Part shown: one piece after another, positions 7,245-16,568 of the stretch
How positions within the stretch are numbered: the stretch's first letter is position 1
How the letters are laid out: every line of letters starts with the position of its first letter
Source of the DNA: Bacillota bacterium
GTDB taxonomy: Bacteria; Bacillota; SHA-98; UBA4971
DNA: 43,878 nt
Assembly: GCA_030024085.1 (NCBI GenBank)
Contig: JASEJE010000025.1
Span: forward strand, 1-43,878
Direction of reading: 5' to 3'
Translations under genes and position numbers: made by a program
The notes under the pieces: generated by a model
Told to the model about the DNA's origin: nothing
What the model saw: the letters and a program-made list of their open reading frames with translations, nothing else
Databases searched by the model: none

Positions 7245-7356
7245 GGGGGCAAGGGTTGCATACGTGGATCCCTATGGGGAATGGAGATGCAGATTCTACG
7301 CGGCCATTGGCTTCGTTCCGTATGACACGTATCGCGCGTGGGTGAAGGACTTCTAG
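7245..7356 (+). pseudogene. Possible C-terminal remnant of a GNAT-type acetyltransferase
   Basis: The last 37 codons before the stop at 7354-7356 read GARVAYVDPYGEWRCRFYAA followed by IGFVPYDTYRAWVKDF. The segment RFYAAIGFVPYDTY resembles the final helix and strand of GNAT acetyltransferases, where a pattern like fYeklGF is conserved. Nothing upstream in this frame looks like the rest of the fold; it runs into the palindrome at 7202-7242. A relic is likely, a very small gene less so. Confidence 0.4.
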
Positions 7357-7368
7357 AAAGGGTGGTCG

Positions 7369-8739
7369 TCAGTGCACCCTGACCTCCTGCCACCTGCCCG
7401 CGCGGAAGTGCCGGGCGGCGAGGGCGGAGCGGACGGCCCAGTCGAGGCAGGTTATGACCCAGACGGCCGGAAGGCCCAGGTGAAAGACGTAGATGGCGAG
7501 CACGACGAGGGGCATGCGCACGAGCCACGTGCCCGTGGCCGTTATGCGGAGCGCGGTGCGCGTGTCCCCGGCTCCCCGGAGGGAGCCGCAAAGGGTGTCG
7601 GTTATGCCGATGAACACCTGCTCGAAGGCGGCTATCCGCAGGCACACCGACGCGATCCGGACGACCTCGGCGTCGTTCGTGAACACCCTGATGATGAGGT
7701 GCGGGACCAGCAAGAACGCAAGACCAACGCTTCCCATGACCGCCACGGAGTAGCGCAGGGACCTGTAGCCCACCTGCACAGCCCGGTCCGCCCTCCTGGC
7801 TCCAAGGCTCTGTCCCACCAGGATGCCGGCGGCCACGGCGAAGCCATATCCCGGCATGAACGAAAGCGACTCCGCGGCCACCGTAACCTGGTTCGCCGCG
7901 AACGCTGTCGTCCCGAGCGCGGCGATGATGAACGATGAGACGAGCCGGGAGCCGTTCATGAGGGCCTCTTCAGCCCCCGCAGGCACGCCAAGCCTGACCA
8001 GGCTGCGCAGTATCGGCACGTCAAGCCGCACAACGTCACCTGCACGGATGTGCACCGCGCCGTTCCTGCGGAAAACGGCCCCGAGCATCAACAGGCCGCC
8101 TGCGACGTGGGCGACAAGCGTGGCAATGGCCGCGCCCCGCACGCCAAGCACGGGGAAGCCCAGCACGCCGAAGATGAGCACGTAGTCCCCGACCAGGTTT
8201 ATGGAGTTCGTCACTATCGTGATGTACATCGGGGTGCGCGTGTCGCCGGACCCGCGGAGGATCGCCGAACCGACCTGCAATGGTATGAAAAGAAGCGCCC
8301 CCGACCCCACGATCCGCATGTACTCGACGCCCGGCAAGCTTACGTCTTGCGCGAAACCGGCCAGGCGGTAGACCCACGGAGCGGCCACGATGGCGCCGCC
8401 GGCGAGGGCCGCGCCCAGCGCGAACCCTGCGAGGAGGCCCTGGCCCGCAGAGACCGCCGCTTTCCTTGCATCCCTCGCGCCGACGGCGTGCGCCACCATA
8501 GCCTGGGTGCCTATTCCGACGGCCGCGAAGATCCACGTGCACGTCCAGTACACGCTTCCGCCGAGGCCCACGGCGCTCAAGGCCTGCGCGCCGAGACGGC
8601 CCACCATCGCAGTGTCCACGATCCACACGAACATGTGGAGGACCATCTCCGCGATAGCCGGCCAGGCGAGTCTACGGATCTCGCGGTCGAGCTCAGCTCT
8701 TTCAGCCGGCAGATGCAAGGCTCCAGCGGATCCTGTCAT
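7369..8739 (-). CDS. MATE family multidrug/toxin efflux transporter (second of a tandem pair)
   Basis: Twelve-helix cation-coupled exporter of the multidrug and toxic compound extrusion family, in the cytoplasmic membrane. The 456 residues begin with a first helix, IAEMVLHMFVWIVDTAMVGR, that bears the family DTAMVGRLG motif. The two pseudo-symmetric halves each show a GAGDTRT/GSGDTRTPM loop, as in DinF/NorM-like proteins. The ATG is preceded by GGAGGAACGAAG. A promoter lies just upstream at 8774-8802, so it can be transcribed apart from the MATE gene before it. Substrate unknown. Confidence 0.92.
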   Translation of the reverse strand: MTGSAGALHLPAERAELDREIRRLAWPAIAEMVLHMFVWIVDTAMVGRLGAQALSAVGLGGSVYWTCTWIFAAVGIGTQAMVAHAVGARDARKAAVSAGQGLLAGFALGAALAGGAIVAAPWVYRLAGFAQDVSLPGVEYMRIVGSGALLFIPLQVGSAILRGSGDTRTPMYITIVTNSINLVGDYVLIFGVLGFPVLGVRGAAIATLVAHVAGGLLMLGAVFRRNGAVHIRAGDVVRLDVPILRSLVRLGVPAGAEEALMNGSRLVSSFIIAALGTTAFAANQVTVAAESLSFMPGYGFAVAAGILVGQSLGARRADRAVQVGYRSLRYSVAVMGSVGLAFLLVPHLIIRVFTNDAEVVRIASVCLRIAAFEQVFIGITDTLCGSLRGAGDTRTALRITATGTWLVRMPLVVLAIYVFHLGLPAVWVITCLDWAVRSALAARHFRAGRWQEVRVH

Positions 8740-8773
8740 CTTCGTTCCTCCGTGTTCCTCCGTCGCAGCGTCC

Positions 8774-8802
8774 AGTATACACGATCACGCGTGGCTGGTC
8801 CA
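8774..8802 (-). promoter_or_regulatory. Sigma-A-type promoter of the downstream MATE gene
   Basis: Minus-strand TGGACC (8797-8802), a 17-base spacer, then TATACT (8774-8779). The predicted transcript begins about 28 bases before the ATG at 8739. Confidence 0.6.
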
Positions 8803-8957
8803 GGTAGGCGGGAAGGCGGTCGTGGCGCGGGGCCGGCAGGTCAGCGGGAGCCGCGCAGTATGGCCCGACACCGGGCGAGCGCGATCGCCTGAATCCGCCG
8901 GAAGACGCGGTCCGGCCCGTATCCGGCAGCGGGCAATGGCCTGCCGGCACCGCTGGG

Positions 8958-10364
8958 TCACACCTGCAACTGCTTCCACCGACCGGCCCTGAACCTGTGC
9001 CACACGTAACCTCCACGCACGAGCCAGTCTGCGACCATGGCGAGCCAGGCGCCGAAGAGACCGAGCCCAGCCATCACCACGAGCAAATAGGTGGCGCTGA
9101 GCCTGACCACCCATACCGCGAAGGTGGTGACGTAGAGCACTGACCGGGTGTCGCCCGCCCCGCGCAGGGCACCGGAGAAGATGAACGCCGTGCCCATCGG
9201 CACCTGTCCGAAGGAGATCACACGGAGGGCGATCGACCCCAGCCTGATTATCTCGGGGTCGGACGTGTAAATCATCATGAGATACTCTGGCACCGCAAGG
9301 AACACCAGCGCCATCGTACCCATCACGGCAAGCCCCAGCTTCAGCGCCTCGCTGGCGCTTCGCTCAGCGACATCGGGCCTTCCGGCGCCCAGGCCCTGGC
9401 CGACCAGGGCGGTGGCGGCCGTGGCGAATGCAAGGCCCGGCATGAAAGACAGCGACTCGGCGTTGTTGGCTATGCTGTGAGCAGCGTATACGACCGTTCC
9501 CAGGCCTGCCACGGCCCTGATGTATACGAGCATCCCGGAGCTTATGACGAGCCTCTCGAGGATCGCCGGCACTCCTATCCTGAGCACCCGCGCAACGAGA
9601 GCGGTGTCAATCCTGAAGTAGGCCGCCAGGCGAAGCCGTGGCAGCGCGACGGGGGATGCGCGGCGACACGCCGCCCACAGGAAGAGGGCGCCTCCGATCA
9701 TCCTCGATACGGTCGTGGCGATTGCAGCCCCATCGACCCCGAGCGCCGGAAACCCGAAATGCCCGAAGATCAGCATGTAGTTGCCGACAACGTTGACGAG
9801 GTTCACCAGCACGTTGATCTTCATGGGCGTGGTCGTGTCGCCGGCCCCCCGCAGCGCCCCTCCGACGGTCATCGTGGCGAGGAGCATCGCGAACCCCGGC
9901 ACGAGATACCTGAGGTATGACGTGCCCAGCGCGATCACGTCCGGCTCTGCCCCCATCAGGGTCACGATGTCGCGGGCGTATACATAGGCCGCGGCGCACG
10001 TCACCAGCGCCAGGACCGTCGATACCAGGAGAGACTGGTGGTTCGTGCGTCCGGCCATCCGCCGCTCCCCTGCCCCGGTAAACCTCGCCACGAGGGCGGT
10101 CGTCCCCACGGAAAGCCCCATGAACACGCCCTGGCCCAGGAAGAGCGGCTGCATGCTCAGGCCCACCGCCGCAATGGCGCTCGCTCCCAGCCGCCCGACC
10201 ATGGCCATGTCCACGACCTGGGTCAGCGTCTGCAGCACGACTTCCGCGAAGACCGGCAGTGACAGCTGGATGACCCTTCGCCTTATAGCAACAGCGTCCC
10301 CCGACGCCGCATCCGGCGTCGGGGGAGCCTTGCGCAGCCCCATGCTCGTGGCCTGCTCAGCCAA
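8958..10364 (-). CDS. MATE family multidrug/toxin efflux transporter (first of a tandem pair)
   Basis: A 468-residue twelve-helix MATE exporter. The first helix reads FAEVVLQTLTQVVDMAMVGR and the two half-repeats carry GALRGAGDTTTPMKI and GALRGAGDTRSVLY. The start is TTG at 10364 with GGAGGGAG six bases upstream. It is separated by 218 bases from the second MATE gene on the same strand. The two proteins are clearly related but different, so this is an old duplication or a tandem acquisition rather than a recent copy. Confidence 0.92.
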   Translation of the reverse strand: MAEQATSMGLRKAPPTPDAASGDAVAIRRRVIQLSLPVFAEVVLQTLTQVVDMAMVGRLGASAIAAVGLSMQPLFLGQGVFMGLSVGTTALVARFTGAGERRMAGRTNHQSLLVSTVLALVTCAAAYVYARDIVTLMGAEPDVIALGTSYLRYLVPGFAMLLATMTVGGALRGAGDTTTPMKINVLVNLVNVVGNYMLIFGHFGFPALGVDGAAIATTVSRMIGGALFLWAACRRASPVALPRLRLAAYFRIDTALVARVLRIGVPAILERLVISSGMLVYIRAVAGLGTVVYAAHSIANNAESLSFMPGLAFATAATALVGQGLGAGRPDVAERSASEALKLGLAVMGTMALVFLAVPEYLMMIYTSDPEIIRLGSIALRVISFGQVPMGTAFIFSGALRGAGDTRSVLYVTTFAVWVVRLSATYLLVVMAGLGLFGAWLAMVADWLVRGGYVWHRFRAGRWKQLQV

Positions 10365-10429
10365 GCAACTCCCTCCAGCCCAAGCCCGTGATGTGTCCTC
10401 TTATGCCCGGTCGTCGCCAGGGACCGCGA

Positions 10430-13400
10430 TTACCACGCCGAGGAGGCAACGGCGTGCACCGGCCTGTAATAATCCTCGGATACCAGCTCTTTCGTGGTTT
10501 CGCCGCCTGAGCAGAAACTCCTCCACACTGCGACGCGGATGCCGCTCTCGCCTCCGTAGGCTGGACCCCCCGGCTCGGCCACAGCGCCCGAAGCCCCGGC
10601 GCCTGCCCCGCCGACGAGCCTGGGCCTCTCCGTCTCCTGGACCTCGGTGATCACGCGGACCTGCGGGGTCTCCACCAGGGGTGCGCACGCCTCCATCACC
10701 AGCCTGTTCCCGTCGACCCGCGCGCTCAAGGCGACCGGCACCCCGAGCGTGTTCCGGAACCTGAGGTCGTACTGGCCCTCGGCCACTGTCGCATCGAGCC
10801 CGGGCGGGACGTAGCCCACGGGTCTCGAGTGCGGGTGGCGCTCGACGATCTCGAACCCGGCAAGTAGCGCCACGTTGTAGAGGGTCGTCGAGACCTGGCA
10901 TATCCCCCCGCCTACCCCAGGTGCGCTCCTCCCCCCGGAGAGGACCCGCGCTTCCCTGTAACCGGCCTCCGCGAGCCTCGGCCCCACAGTCCGGTCGAAC
11001 GAGAACTCGTCGCCCGGCTGGAGCACGGCCCCGTCGATAGCGGCCGCAGCCAGCGCAACGTTGTGGTTGCGACTCTCCTCCGGGTCCTTGAGCGTTGTGG
11101 AAAAGCTGGCGAGGACCGGCTCCGCGCAGGAGATCTTCGAGCTTGCCGACCGGCCGGAGACGTCAGGCGAGTACATGCCCCACACCCGCGTCGGCATGAC
11201 CCGGTAATCTCCAGGCCGCTCGGCTCGTATGGGGTACACGATCTCGTTTTCGCCTTCTTTCAGGTAGCCGCTGAAGAAGGCCACCTTCTCGTCGCGGACC
11301 TCTTTCCTGCCGTACCAGAAGTTCCAGCTATAGACGTCTATCGGCTCATCGGATGCCTCGAAGCCCGACGGTAGCGGATCCTCGATGATCATGTAGGTGT
11401 GCGGGCTATCGGCCTTGATGCTGATGCGGACGTATATCTCCTCGCCCGGCTTCACAGCGCCGGTCACGGGTTCGTACACGTACTCCGGCTTCTCCTCACC
11501 ACCGCCAGCCTTGCCGCCTCGGCTTCCCTCGCCCCCTGCGGCAGCAGCCGGCGCCGCGGCCCTCCGGTAGTAGCCCCGGATCACCGCAAGGCCCTGCCCT
11601 CCAGGCGCCACGGAGTCCGCAGCCGTGTAGTACTCACAAGAGAACGTGTAGTACAGCCTGCCCTTCCCGCCGTCCTTCGCGATGGTGATCTCGTTCTGCC
11701 CGCGCGCAAGGTCGCGCGCGTCTACGCTGACCTCGATCTCCTTCTCGAAGACGTCCTTTCTGCTGAAGTGCACCCTCTTGACGTCCTTTCCGTTGATGCT
11801 GACGGAAGCGGTGTAGTTCGGCGCGACCTCGTCGCGTAGCTTCAAGTATTCGGCCAGCGCAAACACGGCTATGGCTGTGTCCTTGGTGGAGAACCACGCC
11901 TCGCCGCGCCGCGCGTCCGCAATCCATCTCACCGCTCCCGGGACCTTCTCGTTCGCGGGATCCACGGCGAGCATCGCCATGAGCGCGTACGCGGTGGTCT
12001 CCACGCGGTTGTCCGCCCAGTACCGCTCGCCCTCCGGCGCGTCCCAGTAGGTGAGCATGTCGTCGCCTCGCGCCGACGCGAGGAGGTCCTGAAGCACCTC
12101 CCTGGCATCATCGGCCCGGCCCACGTTGTCGAGAGTAAGCACGAGGAGCGCAAGCGAGTATTCGGAAAGCTCGAGCCGCCTCGCCACCATCTCGTCGAGC
12201 CTCGCAAGGCTCCTCTCTCCCACCTCGGACATGACGTAGAGCTTGTATACGAGGTCGTCCACGTCGCGCGGCCTGCCAGCAAGCTCGACAAGCGCTCTCT
12301 TCCCTCGCGCGAGCACCTGGCCGTCCACCTCGAACCCCGCCTTCCGCGCAAGGTCGAGGCCGTATACCACGTAGGCGGTCATCCTCGGGTCCGTCTGGTC
12401 GTACTCCCACCAGCCCCATCCTCCGTCGTAGTGCTGGTAGCGGTAGAGCCTCGCGAGGCCCGCCGAGACCATCCTCGGCAGGTCCTGCTCGACTTCAGGC
12501 GGCGCCTGCACCCCGAGATCCTTTAGCGTCTGGGCCACGACCACGTCGGGCAGGAAGGAGTCCATGGTCTGCTCGACGCACCCGTACGGGAACGATGCCA
12601 GGTATTCGAGAGCCCCCAGGGCCGCGGCCGCAACCGACGGCGCGAGCCGCACCTTCACGCTCACAGTCCCTGGCAGCGCGTCCGCCGGCACGTCGAACCT
12701 CACCGCCGCCCTGGCGCGGCCCACGTTGTCGCCAGCCCCTGCCCCGGCAACGCCGCTGGCCCCACCGTCGCCGACCTCGCCCGCCTCATGCTGCTCGTGC
12801 CGCACACCGAAGGGCAGCACCGGCACGCCTATTTCAAGCGCGTCCCGCGCCCGTCTGATGTCAGCCTGGGCCGACGCCACGAAGCGTGCGACCCCGACCT
12901 CGCCGCACTCGACCTTCCAGTCGAGCGAGGCCTGGCCCATGGGGCCAAGCTCCACCTCGCGCTCGCCCGCATCTTGCAGCGCGACACCCTCGGCCTTGAG
13001 AGCGATCTTCGCCCTAATCTTGCGCCCTGTGTAGTTGTGGACGATCGTCGACACCGCCGTCCGGTCGCCCAGCGTGAAGAAGCGCGGCGTCGCAAGCCTC
13101 ACGACGAGGTCCTTCGTGGTCACGACGTCCCGGGTCGCCGACCCCACCTGAGTCCTCAAGGTGTGCGCCCGCGCGGTCGCCCGCCAGGTCGTGAGGTTAT
13201 CCGGCATGATGAACTCGATCTTCCCTGTGCCGTTTCTGTCCGTCACGATCGTGGGGTTCCAGAAGGCCGTGTCCTCGAACTTCCTTCGCACGTCGGCTGA
13301 CCCGCCGTCTTTGTCGGCGCCCCCGTAATACCACTCGGGGAACGAGTAGTTCGTGACCACCCTGTTCCAGATGGACCCATAGAACGCCTTCTTTATGTCG

Positions 13401-15580
13401 GGCGCCATCTCCGGCTGGATCGCGTATATGGACGCGTCCACGACCCCCAGTGACACCTCCGACTGCACCGGGCGGCCCGCCGCGTCCGTGGTCTTCACCA
13501 CATAGGTAGCCTTGTCGCCCGGACTGTAGGTCTCCTTGTTCGGAATGATCGCCACGTTCAGGTAGTTGTCCTTCGTCGACACATAGATGGTCCTCTCCCT
13601 GGAGAAGAGCCTCTTCCCGCGGACCATCGTCACGGTGAAGAACGCGTTCGGCATGTGCTCCCGCGTCACCGGGACCTCGAACAGCCTGGTATGCCCGGTG
13701 ATGTGGACCGCCTCATGAGAGGCGAGGTCGCGCCCCTCGATGGTCACCACCGCCCACGCGTCGTCGAACGTGGTGTTCACCAGGATCTTCGCCGTGTCCC
13801 CGACCTCGTACACGTCCTTGTCGGCCACGATCTCTATCTCGGTGCCGCCGTAACTCGCCCAGCGGCTCGCTCCGCTCGTGACCCAGAGGTACGCTTCGGA
13901 GACGATCCGGTTGCCCCGTCCGTCGGTCCCGACGACCTCCACCACGTAGGACCCTTCCTCGAGCGGCGTAAACTTGAAGCTTCCCTTGCCGTCCGCAGCC
14001 GTGCCGAGGGAACCCGACGCCTCTTTCCACCGCCTCGCTTTCTTGTCCTCCCAGGTTTGGCGCATGGCCTGCCATTCGAGCCGCACGGCAAGCGGCTTGC
14101 CCTCTATGGTTTCAGCCTTCACCCGCACTGTGGCAGGCTTGCCCGGCTCCGCCACGTAGGCCGCCGGCTGCACGCTCACGTCGAATAGGCCGCGCGCCAC
14201 GATGACCGAGGCCCTGCCCGTAACCTCGCGTCTGCTCTCGTCGGTCACGACCGCTTCGATGAACACTTTCCTCGTCATGTCCGCCTTTTGCGTCTTGATG
14301 GCGAACGACATGCGCCCGCTCGAGTCCGTCACGCCTTCGCCAGACGCCACAAGCTCGCCGTAGTACCCGAAATCATCGTCGCCGACCGGATAGTAACCAA
14401 GGTCCTCGAAGGAGTAGTACGAAAAGTAGTGCGGCTGGGAGTACGCTGCGTATTTGACCTTTGCACCCGGGACTGGCGCGCCGAAGTAGTAGGTGGCCTT
14501 CACGGCGACCGGGACCTTGTCGCCCGCCACGCACGTGGTCTTCGGCACTTCCACCTGCACCTGGTACTCGGGCTTGCGGTACTCCGCCACCTTGAACGCG
14601 CTCGAGTGCGTGCTCCCCCTCACCGTGGCGAGCACCCGGTAAACGCCGAGCGCCGGCTCGTCCCCGAGCACGAGGTCGCCGGCGAATGAGCCGAAGCTGT
14701 TCGTCGTGGCCTCGGTCTTGTAGATGCACGCGTCACGCGCGTCACGCACCTCCACACGGACGGGCTCGCCCGCGAGCACCCTGTAGTCTCCGCCGTCCTC
14801 CTCGCGGAGGATGCCCTTGAAGAACACCCGCTGGCCCGGCCGGTACACGGGCCTGTCGGTGTAGATGTACGCCTTGTAGCGGGAGTCCTCCCAGTAGTAG
14901 GACGAGGTCACCTGGGCGAAGCTCTCGCCCGCCGTCCCGACCACCGAAAGACCCTTTCCAAGGCTCGGGACGTTCAGCACCCACAGGCCATCGCCCCCTG
15001 TGGTTCCGCTTGCGACCTCCTTGCCCTCGCTGTACACGGCGACCTTTGCGCCCGCGCACGGCGCGTCCTTGCTGAAGGTGTGGGCGTACACGAGGAGCTT
15101 ATCCTGGGCCTGCTTCGTCACGAGGCCGAGGTCTGTCACGAGGATCCACGTGGTGTCCTCGCGGCCGTGGCTGTCGCGCGCCTTCACGACGTAGCCCGCG
15201 ACCCTGTCGGCAGGCACGGGCACCCTCAAAGTGTAGTCCCCACCCCGATTCTTCGGGCGCGGATACTCCGTGAGCCTCTTCACCAGCACCGCCCCGCCCT
15301 GAGGCAGGGCCTCCTCGGCCGAGTGCAGCGACCCACGCGCCTGGAACTGCGTGATGGGGTCGAACCTCCACATCGCGAGGTCGATCCGCGTCGCACCGCG
15401 GCCCCGCACTATCACGGACGGGTGCTCGGAAGGTGCCCATACCCTTTCCTCCGTATACATGTAAAGGTAACCCTTATCGGCGCTGTCTGCGGAAAGCGGC
15501 CTTACGAGAAACGCGAGCGCCGCGACAGCCGCGAGCGCCGCAACCGCGTAAGGTATCCATCGCGCGATACGAGGTTTCAC
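10430..15580 (-). CDS. Alpha-2-macroglobulin-like protease trap fused to a C-terminal VanW domain
   Basis: A 1716-residue secreted or membrane-anchored protein. Residues 9-29 form a signal/anchor helix. Macroglobulin-type beta domains follow, including the MG2 segment YIYTDRPVYRPGQRVFFKG near residue 240. The A2M core begins near residue 790 with FWNPTIVTDRNGTGKIEF and MPDNLTTWRATARAHTLRT. The thioester motif PYGCVEQTMDSF has its cysteine at about residue 1001, followed by the helical thioester domain (YDGGWGWWEYDQTDPRMTAY). Around residues 1485-1620 lies a full VanW domain (PGDEFSFDRTVGPR, GGGICQVSTTLYN, HSRPVGYVPPGLDATV). Such proteins trap proteases covalently; VanW domains occur in vancomycin-resistance and surface proteins of unknown action. 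The GTG start follows AAGGAGG. It is 19 bases after the AMMECR1-like gene, so the two form one operon. Confidence 0.93.
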   Translation of the reverse strand: MKPRIARWIPYAVAALAAVAALAFLVRPLSADSADKGYLYMYTEERVWAPSEHPSVIVRGRGATRIDLAMWRFDPITQFQARGSLHSAEEALPQGGAVLVKRLTEYPRPKNRGGDYTLRVPVPADRVAGYVVKARDSHGREDTTWILVTDLGLVTKQAQDKLLVYAHTFSKDAPCAGAKVAVYSEGKEVASGTTGGDGLWVLNVPSLGKGLSVVGTAGESFAQVTSSYYWEDSRYKAYIYTDRPVYRPGQRVFFKGILREEDGGDYRVLAGEPVRVEVRDARDACIYKTEATTNSFGSFAGDLVLGDEPALGVYRVLATVRGSTHSSAFKVAEYRKPEYQVQVEVPKTTCVAGDKVPVAVKATYYFGAPVPGAKVKYAAYSQPHYFSYYSFEDLGYYPVGDDDFGYYGELVASGEGVTDSSGRMSFAIKTQKADMTRKVFIEAVVTDESRREVTGRASVIVARGLFDVSVQPAAYVAEPGKPATVRVKAETIEGKPLAVRLEWQAMRQTWEDKKARRWKEASGSLGTAADGKGSFKFTPLEEGSYVVEVVGTDGRGNRIVSEAYLWVTSGASRWASYGGTEIEIVADKDVYEVGDTAKILVNTTFDDAWAVVTIEGRDLASHEAVHITGHTRLFEVPVTREHMPNAFFTVTMVRGKRLFSRERTIYVSTKDNYLNVAIIPNKETYSPGDKATYVVKTTDAAGRPVQSEVSLGVVDASIYAIQPEMAPDIKKAFYGSIWNRVVTNYSFPEWYYGGADKDGGSADVRRKFEDTAFWNPTIVTDRNGTGKIEFIMPDNLTTWRATARAHTLRTQVGSATRDVVTTKDLVVRLATPRFFTLGDRTAVSTIVHNYTGRKIRAKIALKAEGVALQDAGEREVELGPMGQASLDWKVECGEVGVARFVASAQADIRRARDALEIGVPVLPFGVRHEQHEAGEVGDGGASGVAGAGAGDNVGRARAAVRFDVPADALPGTVSVKVRLAPSVAAAALGALEYLASFPYGCVEQTMDSFLPDVVVAQTLKDLGVQAPPEVEQDLPRMVSAGLARLYRYQHYDGGWGWWEYDQTDPRMTAYVVYGLDLARKAGFEVDGQVLARGKRALVELAGRPRDVDDLVYKLYVMSEVGERSLARLDEMVARRLELSEYSLALLVLTLDNVGRADDAREVLQDLLASARGDDMLTYWDAPEGERYWADNRVETTAYALMAMLAVDPANEKVPGAVRWIADARRGEAWFSTKDTAIAVFALAEYLKLRDEVAPNYTASVSINGKDVKRVHFSRKDVFEKEIEVSVDARDLARGQNEITIAKDGGKGRLYYTFSCEYYTAADSVAPGGQGLAVIRGYYRRAAAPAAAAGGEGSRGGKAGGGEEKPEYVYEPVTGAVKPGEEIYVRISIKADSPHTYMIIEDPLPSGFEASDEPIDVYSWNFWYGRKEVRDEKVAFFSGYLKEGENEIVYPIRAERPGDYRVMPTRVWGMYSPDVSGRSASSKISCAEPVLASFSTTLKDPEESRNHNVALAAAAIDGAVLQPGDEFSFDRTVGPRLAEAGYREARVLSGGRSAPGVGGGICQVSTTLYNVALLAGFEIVERHPHSRPVGYVPPGLDATVAEGQYDLRFRNTLGVPVALSARVDGNRLVMEACAPLVETPQVRVITEVQETERPRLVGGAGAGASGAVAEPGGPAYGGESGIRVAVWRSFCSGGETTKELVSEDYYRPVHAVASSAW

Positions 15581-15599
15581 AGCCGCCTACCTCCTTCGC

Positions 15600-16568
15600 C
15601 TACCTTCTCAAAGGCAGGGCCTTCCCGAATCGCTCCGTCTCGAAGACGTATAGCTCATAGTGCTCACCTGGACCCACGCCGGCCTCGCGCTTCGCCCAGG
15701 CCATCTCGTATGCGCCCGTCCTGGCCTCGCCGGGCAGGATCACGCCAGCCCTCCCGTTCGCCCTTACAATGACGCCCTGGATTCGCGGGTTCACCGGCAC
15801 CGCGGGGTCGTGCCGCCTCACCCTGCCGACCACCGACACGCAGTACTCGAGCCGAGCCACTTCCTCCGGTCGCACGGGCAGGCGACGCGGGTCCGACGTA
15901 GCCGCCATCCGCGCCGCGCTTGCGATCTCCTCGGCGAGCGACGCCTCCATCGGATAGACGGTGCCCATGCACCCCCTCACCCTGCCATCGAGGATGAGCG
16001 CGACGAACACTCCAGCGGGTGCCGCGAGGATGGCGTCGGCCTGGCGGCTGTCCGGGGGACGGCCACCCGGCGCCCGCGCCTGCGGGCCCGCCGCGTGGCA
16101 CCGCTCCTCTGCACCGTACCCGGCAACCGCAGCGGCTATGGAGGAACGTGCGATCTCGAGAATCTCTTGCTCAAGAGCCGGGGTCCTGGCCGCGCGGATA
16201 CGATCCAGGACATCGCCGGAGGCAGTTGCCGGAACAGCAGCCTGTGCTGGTGCCGGCGCTGGCGCTGGTGCCGGTGCTGATACTGACGGAAGAGATCCTT
16301 GCTCGAGCCCCCGCAGCGTCCCGGGTGCCGGTGGTGGCGCCGACGCAAGTGCGGCCGGCCGCGCTCCCAGTGCGTCCACGATCGCCGGCGTCCGGTCCCG
16401 GGGACCGCCCCCCGTTTGCGCGAGGCGGGTGCCCATATGGAGACGGACTTCCCCCTTGAGATCTCCGGCAACAGCCGAGAGCGCGAGACACACCGCCCCC
16501 GTCCCCATGAGAAGCACGGCGGCGCGCACGGGTCCCGGGAGCTTTCGCAATCTCTCGAACAAGGGCAC
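15600..16568 (-). CDS. Membrane-anchored or exported AMMECR1-domain protein
   Basis: The 322-residue protein has an N-terminal hydrophobic segment at residues 13-34 (VRAAVLLMGTGAVCLALSAV), a Pro/Ala-rich linker near residues 75-115 with PA repeats, and a C-terminal AMMECR1 domain. The domain carries the family signature as DGRVRGCMGTVYP, with the preceding PAGVFVALIL strand. AMMECR1 domains are normally cytosolic and in bacteria often accompany Memo and a radical SAM protein; neither is visible here. The anchor puts this one outside the cell. GTG start with GGAGG five bases upstream. It is the first gene of an operon with the alpha-2-macroglobulin/VanW protein, which suggests a shared surface function. 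Confidence 0.85.
   Translation of the reverse strand: MPLFERLRKLPGPVRAAVLLMGTGAVCLALSAVAGDLKGEVRLHMGTRLAQTGGGPRDRTPAIVDALGARPAALASAPPPAPGTLRGLEQGSLPSVSAPAPAPAPAPAQAAVPATASGDVLDRIRAARTPALEQEILEIARSSIAAAVAGYGAEERCHAAGPQARAPGGRPPDSRQADAILAAPAGVFVALILDGRVRGCMGTVYPMEASLAEEIASAARMAATSDPRRLPVRPEEVARLEYCVSVVGRVRRHDPAVPVNPRIQGVIVRANGRAGVILPGEARTGAYEMAWAKREAGVGPGEHYELYVFETERFGKALPLRR

Larger units (their letters stand above)
6494..7368. other. 875-base region between the opine-dehydrogenase gene and the first MATE gene
   Basis: It holds, from left to right: about 220 bases with nothing recognised (6494-6718); a possible 54-codon minus-strand frame (6719-6883); a hairpin that may be a terminator (6804-6831); a ydaO-type riboswitch on the minus strand (6905-7114); a 41-bp palindrome (7202-7242); and a possible remnant of an acetyltransferase gene on the plus strand (7245-7356). 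Longer frames here are Pro/Arg/Ala-rich and unconvincing. Confidence 0.6.
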
